The translations under genes and the position numbers were made by a program. Below the pieces are notes generated by a model that saw only the letters and a list, made by a program, of their open reading frames with translations, was not told where the DNA came from and did no database searches. Shown one piece after another: positions 1 through 5,140 of a DNA stretch of 27,232 bases. Where the stretch lies: positions 1-27,232 of IMG/VR virus record IMGVR_UViG_3300037847_002405; one strand, given 5' to 3'. This DNA comes from a virus. Numbering within the stretch: position 1 is the first letter of the stretch; each line of letters opens with the position of its first letter.

Positions 1-83
1 ACGGGTTACCGTGGGAAGTCACCGAGCAATTCAAGGCGGCGAAGGCCGCACTCAAGGAAGCCAATCAGGAGGCCACATCATGA
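1..83 (+). CDS. C-terminal end of an unidentified protein (5' truncated)
   Basis: An open frame enters from the left edge (first full codon at 3) and stops at TGA 81-83. The visible tail of 26 residues ends in KAALKEANQEATS, an Ala/Lys/Glu-rich helix-like end. Its stop overlaps the ATG of the next gene in an ATGA arrangement, the spacing used throughout this region, which supports it being a real gene end. Too little is present to say what the protein does. Confidence 0.6.
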   Translation, partial: GLPWEVTEQFKAAKAALKEANQEATS

Positions 84-436
84 TTAGGAATTTAGTGGAA
101 GAAGCAAAACAGAATCGCGCCGAGGCAATTAAGTACGCGAAGTTACTATGGAGGGTAACTCGCAGTCGAGGCGTAGAGCTGGCGTGTCTGGACAAGGACG
201 GACAGCTCATAGACCCCGTGTTTAATGTACCGCTCACACGGCAGGGTATAAGCGATGCTGTGAAGGACGGGCTATACATGGGTGCTGTCAAGTTTGCCCT
301 TACCGGCGGCATTGATGGCGCTGATAGCGTCTGGGCGATGAACAACTGGGAATACGAGCCAAGGGTCGAAAGCTGGGACGGTCGCACTTTCACCGCCGAC
401 GAGATCGGCGTTGTAATCGGGGAGGATGCATCATGA
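80..436 (+). CDS. Hypothetical protein, 118 aa
   Basis: I chose ATG 80 rather than an earlier in-frame start because AGGAGG lies at 67-72 with seven-base spacing and the start overlaps the upstream stop (ATGA); residues encoded before it read like non-coding sequence. The protein begins MIRNLVEEAKQNRAEAIKYA, a charged helix, followed by mixed sequence with a Trp-rich patch (VWAMNNWEYEP) and an acidic C-terminus. I do not recognise the family. It is one of a string of small early-type phage genes and overlaps the next gene by four bases. Confidence 0.75.
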   Translation: MIRNLVEEAKQNRAEAIKYAKLLWRVTRSRGVELACLDKDGQLIDPVFNVPLTRQGISDAVKDGLYMGAVKFALTGGIDGADSVWAMNNWEYEPRVESWDGRTFTADEIGVVIGEDAS

Positions 437-603
437 AGTTCGCAATGCTTTCAATTCTTTATGTAGTCGCTGGTTCTGGGTTGATGCTTCACGGCATCAC
501 CCAGCCAGACCCCGACACTGTACTCGCTGGGACAGGCTTGCTTCTGCTGTCCTTTGTTCTGCTGGTTGCCAGCATTGTTGATCCTGAAATGGGAGGGAAC
601 TAA
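433..603 (+). CDS. Small two-helix membrane protein, 56 aa
   Basis: The ATG overlaps the previous stop (ATGA) and is preceded by GGGGAGG. The product starts MKFAMLSILYVVAGSGLMLH, a hydrophobic segment, has a short polar turn with PDPDT, then a second hydrophobic segment (GTGLLLLSFVLLVASIV) and a short tail ending EMGGN. The layout is a helical hairpin of 56 residues in the inner membrane. Small two-helix phage proteins include holins and superinfection-exclusion proteins, but its place among early-type genes gives no direct clue. Function unknown. Confidence 0.7.
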   Translation: MKFAMLSILYVVAGSGLMLHGITQPDPDTVLAGTGLLLLSFVLLVASIVDPEMGGN

Positions 604-605
604 TC

Positions 606-869
606 ATGAGCGATGAGGCCGAGCTGTACGGCGACGAGGTATTCATGAAGGAAAGTGATGTCCTCCGCTCAATAGATTTGCTGGCCCAGCTCTCTAAGGT
701 TTACGAGGATTTGCTTCGTAAGCATTTTCAGGGCATGGACAGCATGAGTGCTGACGAGTTGATCATGGAGCATGGAGACGCAATGTCTGATGCCCAGAAG
801 ATGATAATCGTCAGCTTTATTCACTTCTGGGACAAAATCGACGAACTGGAGTCGCGTTATGAGCAATGA
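606..869 (+). CDS. Hypothetical protein, 87 aa, helical and acidic
   Basis: Begins two bases after the previous stop with GGGAGG upstream. The product is rich in Glu, Asp, Met and Leu and looks fully helical (for example DVLRSIDLLAQLSKVYEDLL). No signal peptide, membrane segment or metal-binding motif is seen. Its 3' end overlaps the start of the next gene by 11 bases, which suggests coupled translation. Family not recognised; a small soluble regulator or host-takeover protein is possible but unsupported. Confidence 0.7.
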   Translation: MSDEAELYGDEVFMKESDVLRSIDLLAQLSKVYEDLLRKHFQGMDSMSADELIMEHGDAMSDAQKMIIVSFIHFWDKIDELESRYEQ

Positions 870-1182
870 CTTTGAGGCCGCACTGGCGAGCCTATACAAC
901 GAAGCAATGAGCACCCTGACCAACTTGGACAAGGTGGACTTCACCCAGTACAAGACCCCCAAGGAGGCGGCACACGCCGCCTACGAGGCGCTGTGCAAGG
1001 ACTGCAAGCTGTTTGATCAAGACCCCAGCTATGAGGTCTTCATCCGCGAGCAGGACAGCGGGGCTTGGAAGGTGAGCTGGGAGTGCGGCCCATACGAGTG
1101 GTCAATAGGTCGCCTCATCAGTGGGCCTTGGGGTCTTGCAGAACCGTACTACTCGTTTGACCTAGACTTCTGTGACGGGTAA
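859..1182 (+). CDS. Hypothetical protein, 107 aa
   Basis: Overlaps the preceding gene by 11 bases. The N-terminal 50 residues are helical (DFEAALASLYNEAMSTLTNL), followed by CKDCK and a Trp/Tyr-rich beta-type region (WKVSWECGPYEWSIGR) ending in FDLDFCDG. The two cysteines of CKDC could bind metal, but no partner pair is clear. Family not recognised. The 3' end contains a candidate promoter for the downstream tRNA. Confidence 0.7.
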   Translation: MSNDFEAALASLYNEAMSTLTNLDKVDFTQYKTPKEAAHAAYEALCKDCKLFDQDPSYEVFIREQDSGAWKVSWECGPYEWSIGRLISGPWGLAEPYYSFDLDFCDG

Positions 1183-1185
1183 CAT
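1157..1185 (+). promoter_or_regulatory. Candidate sigma70-like promoter ahead of tRNA-Cys
   Basis: TTGACC (1157-1162) matches the -35 consensus at five of six positions. After exactly 17 bases comes TAACAT (1180-1185), four of six for the -10. Transcription would start near 1192, about 34 bases before the tRNA. It sits in the last codons of the preceding gene. Matches of this quality occur by chance, so this is a candidate only. Confidence 0.35.
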
Positions 1186-1203
1186 CAACACTTCAATTAA
1201 CCT

Positions 1204-1217
1204 GCCCCTCATGGGGC
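1204..1217 (+). other. Short perfect hairpin 5' of tRNA-Cys
   Basis: GCCCC-TCAT-GGGGC forms a perfect 5-bp GC stem with a four-base loop, nine bases before the tRNA 5' end. No T-run follows, so it is not an intrinsic terminator. It could be a leader hairpin in the tRNA precursor; the function is unknown. Confidence 0.35.
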
Positions 1218-1225
1218 CATCCAAC

Positions 1226-1299
1226 AGGGCGGTGGCAGAGTGGTTATGCACTGGACTGCAAATCCAGATAGGCGGGTTCGATCCCCGCTCGCCCTTCCA
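1226..1299 (+). tRNA. tRNA-Cys (anticodon GCA), CCA encoded
   Basis: The gene folds as a complete 74-nt cloverleaf. The acceptor stem AGGGCGG pairs with TCGCCCT (one G-U), with discriminator T1296 and encoded CCA 1297-1299. The D-stem is 3 bp (GCA/TGC) with GG in the loop. The anticodon stem CTGGA/TCCAG holds loop CTGCAAA with anticodon GCA at 1258-1260. The T-stem GCGGG/CCCGC encloses TTCGATC. U73 is the known cysteine discriminator. It sits between two small genes in the + strand early-type block, and may supply Cys-tRNA during infection; neighbouring small proteins do contain Cys clusters. Confidence 0.96.
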
Positions 1300-1318
1300 A
1301 TCTCTTTAGGAGGAGATC

Positions 1319-1534
1319 ATGAGTATGTCATTCACGGGGCTGACGCCCCTTCAACTTAACGTGATTCAAGTGGCTATAGATCACATGGAGGAGCATCTAG
1401 CAGATGTCGCTTCTAGTATCTCAGAGCACTCAGTTGAAGACCTTGAATCGAAGGTAGAAACCCTTGAACGCCTAATCGCCGCCAAGCAACTTAAGGCGGA
1501 ACTAAAGTGGACTATGTATGGGGGTGAGTCATGA
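1319..1534 (+). CDS. Hypothetical helical protein, 71 aa
   Basis: First gene after tRNA-Cys, with a strong AGGAGGAG ribosome site. The product is acidic and probably a coiled coil from about residue 12 on (VAIDHMEEHLADVASSISEH, VEDLESKVETLERLIAAKQL) and ends WTMYGGES. The last codons and stop/start junction are almost identical to the end of the next gene. Family unknown; small coiled-coil phage proteins often oligomerise or bind a host partner, which is inference only. Confidence 0.75.
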   Translation: MSMSFTGLTPLQLNVIQVAIDHMEEHLADVASSISEHSVEDLESKVETLERLIAAKQLKAELKWTMYGGES

Positions 1535-1747
1535 GAACGCTTATTAAAGAATACAGCAACCGCTTTGCGGCGGCTGAGAAGATGTCAGACGGAACCTTTG
1601 ACCTGTACAACAACGTCACTGGGCTGTTTGTCAGAACGGTGAAGACTTGGGACGAGGCCAAGGGTCACCTCAGCGACACTTACTGCTATTACGATGCAAT
1701 CGAAAACAATGGCTTTGTGTCAATGAATTATGGAGGTGAGTCATGAG
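1518..1747 (+). repeat. Duplicated stop/start junction (1518-1535 and 1730-1747)
   Basis: Two 18-base segments, 17 of 18 identical, span the ends of consecutive genes: ATGGGGGTGAGTCATGAG at 1518-1535 and ATGGAGGTGAGTCATGAG at 1730-1747. Each contains the SD-like GGGGGTGA or GGAGGTGA, the Gly-Gly-Glu-Ser codons and the ATGA overlap. The proteins themselves are not alike, so only the junction is duplicated. Confidence 0.8.
1531..1746 (+). CDS. Hypothetical protein, 71 aa
   Basis: Translationally coupled by ATGA to the gene before it. The product is a small mixed alpha/beta protein (RTLIKEYSNRFAAAEKMSDG, then FDLYNNVTGLFVRTVKTWDE) with aromatic residues near the C-terminus and the same GGES ending as its upstream neighbour. 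The pattern DGTFDLYNN-TGLFVRTVKTW suggests a small beta-sheet domain. No function can be assigned. Confidence 0.75.
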   Translation: MRTLIKEYSNRFAAAEKMSDGTFDLYNNVTGLFVRTVKTWDEAKGHLSDTYCYYDAIENNGFVSMNYGGES

Positions 1748-2057
1748 AGTCTATGGCTACAAGGGAGGTTCTGACATGATGAAAAAGTTTTGCATTGAAT
1801 GCGGCAGGCTCGACTGCTCCCCCAACTGCCCCGAGGCTGATGATATGCCGGAGCCTACTTTCACAGTTTGGCAAGTGGGTAAGGTGCCTGACACGGTGCT
1901 CCGATCAGAGAGCGCCATGCGGGAAGCCGCCAGCAAGCTGGGGTTTGACGCTGACGTTGTCATGTCAGAAGGCGAGGCTGACATCCTGCGAGACGGGCTG
2001 GTCGTGACTGGCGGGTGCTACATCAACGACTACAACGAGGGCTGGATATATGACTGA
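1743..2057 (+). CDS. Small protein with a Cys-rich zinc-binding-like motif, 104 aa
   Basis: ATGA-coupled to the gene upstream. Starting at 1743 the product has 104 residues, with a Cys motif CIECGRLDCSPNC (CxxC, then C-x3-C) near residues 17-29, a likely zinc site, followed by an alpha/beta domain that ends NDYNEGWIYD. A second possible start is ATG 1776, ahead of MMKKFC and preceded by GGGAGGT, so a shorter 93-residue form is possible. Function unknown; the knuckle suggests nucleic-acid or protein binding. Confidence 0.7.
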   Translation: MRVYGYKGGSDMMKKFCIECGRLDCSPNCPEADDMPEPTFTVWQVGKVPDTVLRSESAMREAASKLGFDADVVMSEGEADILRDGLVVTGGCYINDYNEGWIYD

Positions 2058-3264
2058 CTTATTCAATCTAGTTATTGCCGCCACTCAAAACCCAAGGAGG
2101 GGTTTCCTTGACCCCTCCTTCCGCCACAAGAACATCAAGCGGAAACAGGTAGAGACTGCGGCTAAGAAAACCCGCGTGAGCCTTTTGGGCGCACAGAAGT
2201 TTTATGTCTGCGACAGCCTGATGGGCCATGCTTGTGAGGTTTTTGACGCCAAGCCACAGACAATGCTCAACATGATGAGTGCCGCTATCCCAGCGTTTGA
2301 CAATATGTGGATTGAGTGGAATGAACCAACACGGCAAGCCCGATGGAGTCAGGTCACTAATGACCTCTCTTTTAATCGTCAGCCGCCAGAGTCAATCGGT
2401 ATGCACATATACGCTGACCCGAATGGTAATGATGGCGGGTACTTGGTTGACCTGTACTTCTTGGCGAACGAAAACGCCAACGGTAAAGGCGCTGAGGGCA
2501 AGGTGGGCTTGTCGCCTTACGCACTGCGGTTCACCACTGGCGCTGACTTCGACTGGGAGAACTTGCACGAAACCCTCAACACGGCGGGGATAGTCTCAAC
2601 CGCACACTCCTTGGGTCTTGGCAAAGCAGTTGACGCGGCGATTGAAAATCAATCCAACCAAGGTCCGCTTTTGCTGGGTACAACCTATGCCGGAGGACGC
2701 CTTGGAGAGACGCCACCAAGGCCGCATAGCCCTGCTTTGGAGCGCCTGTACAAGCAAGTTGCAATGGTGCCAACCGAGGAGGTTGGAAAGATATGCGTTC
2801 TTAAAGATGTGTTTGATTCATATCACGCTTGGGAAAGCATTGATGAGCGAATGGATAAAGCATTCAGGGATGCTACCAGAGACGCCCTCGCTGGATGGCA
2901 CGGCGAGATAAGATGGGTGATCTCAATACTTGCATTACTCAACTACTCGCACACTGTCATTGCGCGAGATCAGGAGCCAAGCAGTGCAAAGCGCATAGCT
3001 TATGGTCAGGTTGTACCGCGCAACGAACTCAGGGTGGTCGAGATTGATCTGCCCAAACCTCGCGGCACGGTGCAATACGAGAAGCTGTTTAGCGGCTCAG
3101 GGGCTAAGAAGCGCCGTCATGTTCGGCGTGGACACTGGCGGCGATATGTTCATCGGGATGGCACAGTCTCAACGCGGTGGATACCTGAGCAATGGGTGGG
3201 TGATGCGTCCCTTGGGACAATCATTCATGAGTATGAGCTAGTCAACAAGAGGAACAAGGCATGA
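2050..3264 (+). CDS. Hypothetical phage protein, 404 aa, with basic C-terminal RGHWR motif
   Basis: Largest gene of the left block; it starts eight bases before the previous stop. The N-terminal half (about 1-230) is mixed alpha/beta, containing NPRRGFLDP and many Trp/Phe residues. The middle is helical (AWESIDERMDKAFRDATRDA, WVISILALLNYSHTVI). The C-terminal 60 residues carry KKRRHVRRGHWRRYVHRDG followed by RWIPEQWVGDASLGTIIHEY. I recognise this HxRRGHWR..WI..W.GD..LG ending from many otherwise unrelated phage proteins of unknown function; its basic nature suggests nucleic-acid contact. No catalytic motif is evident. It is a genuine gene by length and coupling to both neighbours. Confidence 0.85.
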   Translation: MTDLFNLVIAATQNPRRGFLDPSFRHKNIKRKQVETAAKKTRVSLLGAQKFYVCDSLMGHACEVFDAKPQTMLNMMSAAIPAFDNMWIEWNEPTRQARWSQVTNDLSFNRQPPESIGMHIYADPNGNDGGYLVDLYFLANENANGKGAEGKVGLSPYALRFTTGADFDWENLHETLNTAGIVSTAHSLGLGKAVDAAIENQSNQGPLLLGTTYAGGRLGETPPRPHSPALERLYKQVAMVPTEEVGKICVLKDVFDSYHAWESIDERMDKAFRDATRDALAGWHGEIRWVISILALLNYSHTVIARDQEPSSAKRIAYGQVVPRNELRVVEIDLPKPRGTVQYEKLFSGSGAKKRRHVRRGHWRRYVHRDGTVSTRWIPEQWVGDASLGTIIHEYELVNKRNKA

Positions 3265-3413
3265 GAGGTTTACTGTTTGTTGTGGTTTTGTTGGTAGCAC
3301 TAGGGATCGTGGGAGAGGACGACTATCAGCGAGAGATTGCTGAGACTCGCCACTACTGCGAAATGGTGGGGTCAGGTGTCTGGCCCCGTTTCAAAAGCAA
3401 CGTGAATTGCTAG
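3261..3413 (+). CDS. Small membrane-anchored or exported protein, 50 aa
   Basis: ATGA overlap with the preceding stop. The N-terminus MRGLLFVVVLLVALGIVG is a signal-anchor-like hydrophobic segment; the rest is polar with two cysteines (HYCEMVGSGVWPRFKSNVNC). Short phage proteins with an N-terminal hydrophobic stretch and a YC...G.WP..C tail are common in aquatic phage genomes; the role is unknown. The cysteine pair could form a disulfide if the tail is periplasmic. Confidence 0.7.
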   Translation: MRGLLFVVVLLVALGIVGEDDYQREIAETRHYCEMVGSGVWPRFKSNVNC

Positions 3414-3423
3414 GAGTAGTATC

Positions 3424-3813
3424 ATGAAAAATGGATGGAAACGATGGACAGAAAGAGAGAGTGTGTTGCTCATCTCTCTGATCCAACAGGGGATGAAGCC
3501 GGACGAAATTGCCGCTCAGATGCAAGGCCGGACTACGTCTGCGGTGATGAATAAAATCTATGGGAACGACGAAGTTCTGTCAGCCTATAGACAGAACCGA
3601 GGAGGCAGAAGAAGGCCAAGGATTAACTACCCCGAGCCTACGGTTAAGCCGCCGCCAGTCAAGCCCAAGCCTGAAAGGCAGACGCCACCAAAGGCAGAGA
3701 TCAAGTCTGTTGCGGATGACAACCGCATCTGGCTGGCAATGGTCGGCGGGTTGACCAGTGCGGTCTGCTCGTTCAGCACCTTCCTGATCGTTCTGCTGGC
3801 GCTGTTGTCATAA
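3424..3813 (+). CDS. Myb/SANT-like DNA-binding protein with C-terminal membrane segment, 129 aa
   Basis: TAGGAG precedes the ATG. Residues 5-50 (WKRWTERESVLLISLIQQGM, then EIAAQMQGRTTSAVMNKIYG) follow the Myb/SANT-like pattern W-T-x-E-E...LL...G-x-x-x-x-E-I-A...GRT..AV..K, a three-helix DNA-binding fold. A Pro/Lys-rich linker (PPPVKPKPERQTPPK) follows, then a C-terminal hydrophobic stretch (WLAMVGGLTSAVCSFSTFLI and on to VLLALLS) long enough to cross the membrane. The expected protein is a DNA binder tethered to the inner membrane. Phage examples might hold DNA at the membrane or act as regulators; both are inference. The next gene starts shortly after its stop. Confidence 0.75.
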   Translation: MKNGWKRWTERESVLLISLIQQGMKPDEIAAQMQGRTTSAVMNKIYGNDEVLSAYRQNRGGRRRPRINYPEPTVKPPPVKPKPERQTPPKAEIKSVADDNRIWLAMVGGLTSAVCSFSTFLIVLLALLS

Positions 3814-3848
3814 ACTCTGATGACGCACAGATAGCCGTGGAAGCGGCT

Positions 3849-3989
3849 ATGCAAACGGCTGAGATGCTGGGTGAGGACATGGCAATCATGTCTGATCTCA
3901 GCGTCAAGCCATTACGAACTGCCAAGGGCATCGTGCTAGAAATAGTGCGGTGTCCTGCGGCACTCAAAAAAGGATCAAACAATGAATAG
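3849..3989 (+). CDS. Small phage protein, 46 aa (start uncertain)
   Basis: ATG 3849 has GGAAG eight bases upstream; the frame ends at TAG 3987-3989, overlapping the next ATG by eight bases. The product MQTAEMLGEDMAIMSDLSVK continues with PLRTAKGIVLEIVRCP, a helix followed by a short beta strand, a pattern I associate with small phage proteins of unknown role. The same frame upstream (about 3803-3848: GAVVINSDDAQIAVEAA) also looks coding, but it has no ATG; GTG 3837 is the only other ordinary start. The true start, or a frameshift from the preceding gene, is unresolved. Confidence 0.6.
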   Translation: MQTAEMLGEDMAIMSDLSVKPLRTAKGIVLEIVRCPAALKKGSNNE

Positions 3990-4248
3990 TTACCCTTATT
4001 TCGATTACCCCACGCTCAAGAAACTGAACGACAAGGCAATCAGCCTTAACCTAAACAGGTCGCTTGAGCCTAGTTTTTTTGATGATGTGTCGCCGGATAC
4101 GCTGTTCCCGATCACATTTTCCATTGATCACAATGATGGTAGGGAGGCGCGAGTCAGGTTTGTTTACAACGAACTCGCGGATTCTGAGTACCTCGACTTG
4201 TTGATGCACGACTTCCTGTCGTTGCCGAGGTTCACGCAAGAAGCGTAA
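3982..4248 (+). CDS. Hypothetical protein, 88 aa
   Basis: Last gene of the left + strand block, with AAAGGA upstream of the ATG and an eight-base overlap with the gene before. It is a compact alpha/beta protein (DYPTLKKLNDKAISLNLNRS, then ITFSIDHNDGREARVRFVYN) with an acidic face and no membrane segment. Family unknown. The converging - strand operon ends 22 bases downstream; I see no hairpin with a T-run in that 22-base gap. Confidence 0.7.
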   Translation: MNSYPYFDYPTLKKLNDKAISLNLNRSLEPSFFDDVSPDTLFPITFSIDHNDGREARVRFVYNELADSEYLDLLMHDFLSLPRFTQEA

Positions 4249-4270
4249 ACTGGATTTGGGGGGATGACTC

Positions 4271-4468
4271 CTAACGGTGTGCGGTGGCATCGTCAGACTT
4301 TTCGCGTTCCCCCTTCATCTTCATGAAAGCGCGATTGTCATCCACCGCATCCTTCCTCCAGTAGACATGAACCCTTCCGCAAGCCTCACATCTCACGTAC
4401 TTTGTGACGACTTCTTTCTTCTTGACCTCCTGCCTTTCCTCCGTTTGCCCTCCACAACTGCACTGCAT
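4271..4468 (-). CDS. Zinc-ribbon-like small protein, 65 aa
   Basis: The start has GGGAGG seven bases upstream on the - strand. The product opens MQCSCGG and has a second knuckle YVRCEACGRVHVYW around residues 25-38; CxCGG plus CxxCG is a four-cysteine zinc ribbon. The C-terminus is charged and helical (FMKMKGEREKSDD). The first 76 bases overlap, in another frame, the end of the 86-residue gene upstream; the cysteine motif and ribosome site argue that this frame is really used. Zinc ribbons of this size often bind nucleic acid or protein; the exact role is unknown. It is the last gene of the primase operon. Confidence 0.7.
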   Translation of the reverse strand: MQCSCGGQTEERQEVKKKEVVTKYVRCEACGRVHVYWRKDAVDDNRAFMKMKGEREKSDDATAHR

Positions 4469-4653
4469 TTCTGAGCCTCCCTCTTGGCCTTAGCCCACTT
4501 CCGCTTGTACTCCGAGAACGTCATCAAATACTGCGCTGACGGGTCGCTGAGAAACTCGTCATAGCACCCTTTGTAGAATGATCTAGCGCGGTGAGCGCCT
4601 AGCCGCTTGTCCTTGGCAAAACCCACACTGGTCTTGTTGTCCATGCCGCCCAT
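4393..4653 (-). CDS. Basic small protein, 86 aa
   Basis: Begins three to five bases from the end of the 161-residue gene (stop and ATG overlap), so it fits the operon. MGGMDNKTSVGFAKDKRLGA is followed by RSFYKGCYDEFLSDPSAQYL and a Lys/Arg-rich tail (GKRRKGRRSRRKK). That tail is encoded by the 76 bases shared with the zinc-ribbon gene, so its basic composition may partly reflect the other frame. ATG 4644 is an alternative start. Possibly a DNA-binding accessory protein; not recognised. Confidence 0.6.
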   Translation of the reverse strand: MGGMDNKTSVGFAKDKRLGAHRARSFYKGCYDEFLSDPSAQYLMTFSEYKRKWAKAKREAQKCSAVVEGKRRKGRRSRRKKSSQST

Positions 4654-4654
4654 G

Positions 4655-5140
4655 TCAGTTCTTTTTCAGATGCCTCATTGGGTTCCTGCCTCCCGCCATA
4701 CGCCGGTCTGAGATCAAGCCGAGCGCCTCCTTCAGCATCACCAACAATCGCTTGTCCCGAGACACATCCAGTCCGTCGATCACCACATCCTCGACAAGCC
4801 GCTGATGCTCCTGACCGTATCGCTTCCTGACAAGGGCCAACGTCCTGCCGTACCGCATCAGGGACTCTGACGCCATTGAGTCAGCGTTAGCCTCACCAGC
4901 TCCTGCCTCATACCTGAGCGGCTTGGTGAAGATGCCTGCCTTTGCCGCCTGACTCAGCAGATACTCTCCGGCCTGATGTTCCTGCAAAGTCAGCAACCCG
5001 TCGATCAGATACCTGTCGATCAGGGTCTGATCCATGACCCTTGCCCGAGGCACAGTGCCGCCTTCGATCATGACGGCGTGACGCTGATGCACCTCTGGAG
5101 AGCCGAGATCGCTGTACTTCTTAGAACTCATCAAAGTCAT
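4655..5140 (-). CDS. Hypothetical helical protein, 161 aa (distantly like DUF6456-type proteins)
   Basis: The start overlaps the end of the primase-helicase gene by 20 bases; AAGGGG sits five bases before ATG 5140, which I prefer to ATG 5131. After a polar N-terminus the protein is nearly all helix: LIDRYLIDGLLTLQEHQAGE, YLLSQAAKAGIFTKPLRYEA, SLMRYGRTLALVRKRYGQEH, LVEDVVIDGLDVSRDKRLLV. The order 'AGE..L..A...G......Y...L..v..G......LL..AL' resembles alphaproteobacterial DUF6456-like regulators by eye. The similarity is weak and needs a profile search. Position after the primase suggests replication or its control. Confidence 0.7.
   Translation of the reverse strand: MTLMSSKKYSDLGSPEVHQRHAVMIEGGTVPRARVMDQTLIDRYLIDGLLTLQEHQAGEYLLSQAAKAGIFTKPLRYEAGAGEANADSMASESLMRYGRTLALVRKRYGQEHQRLVEDVVIDGLDVSRDKRLLVMLKEALGLISDRRMAGGRNPMRHLKKN

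Noticed and set aside
11-79. In-frame extension of the first full gene to ATG 11
   Set aside because: That segment overlaps the coding end of the upstream gene, has no ribosome site, and is Gly/Ser/Gln-rich; ATG 80 with AGGAGG is better.
2068-2911. Frames of 65-104 residues on both strands inside the 404-aa gene
   Set aside because: Contained within a longer coupled gene; their composition (Arg/Thr/Trp-rich) is typical of shifted frames.
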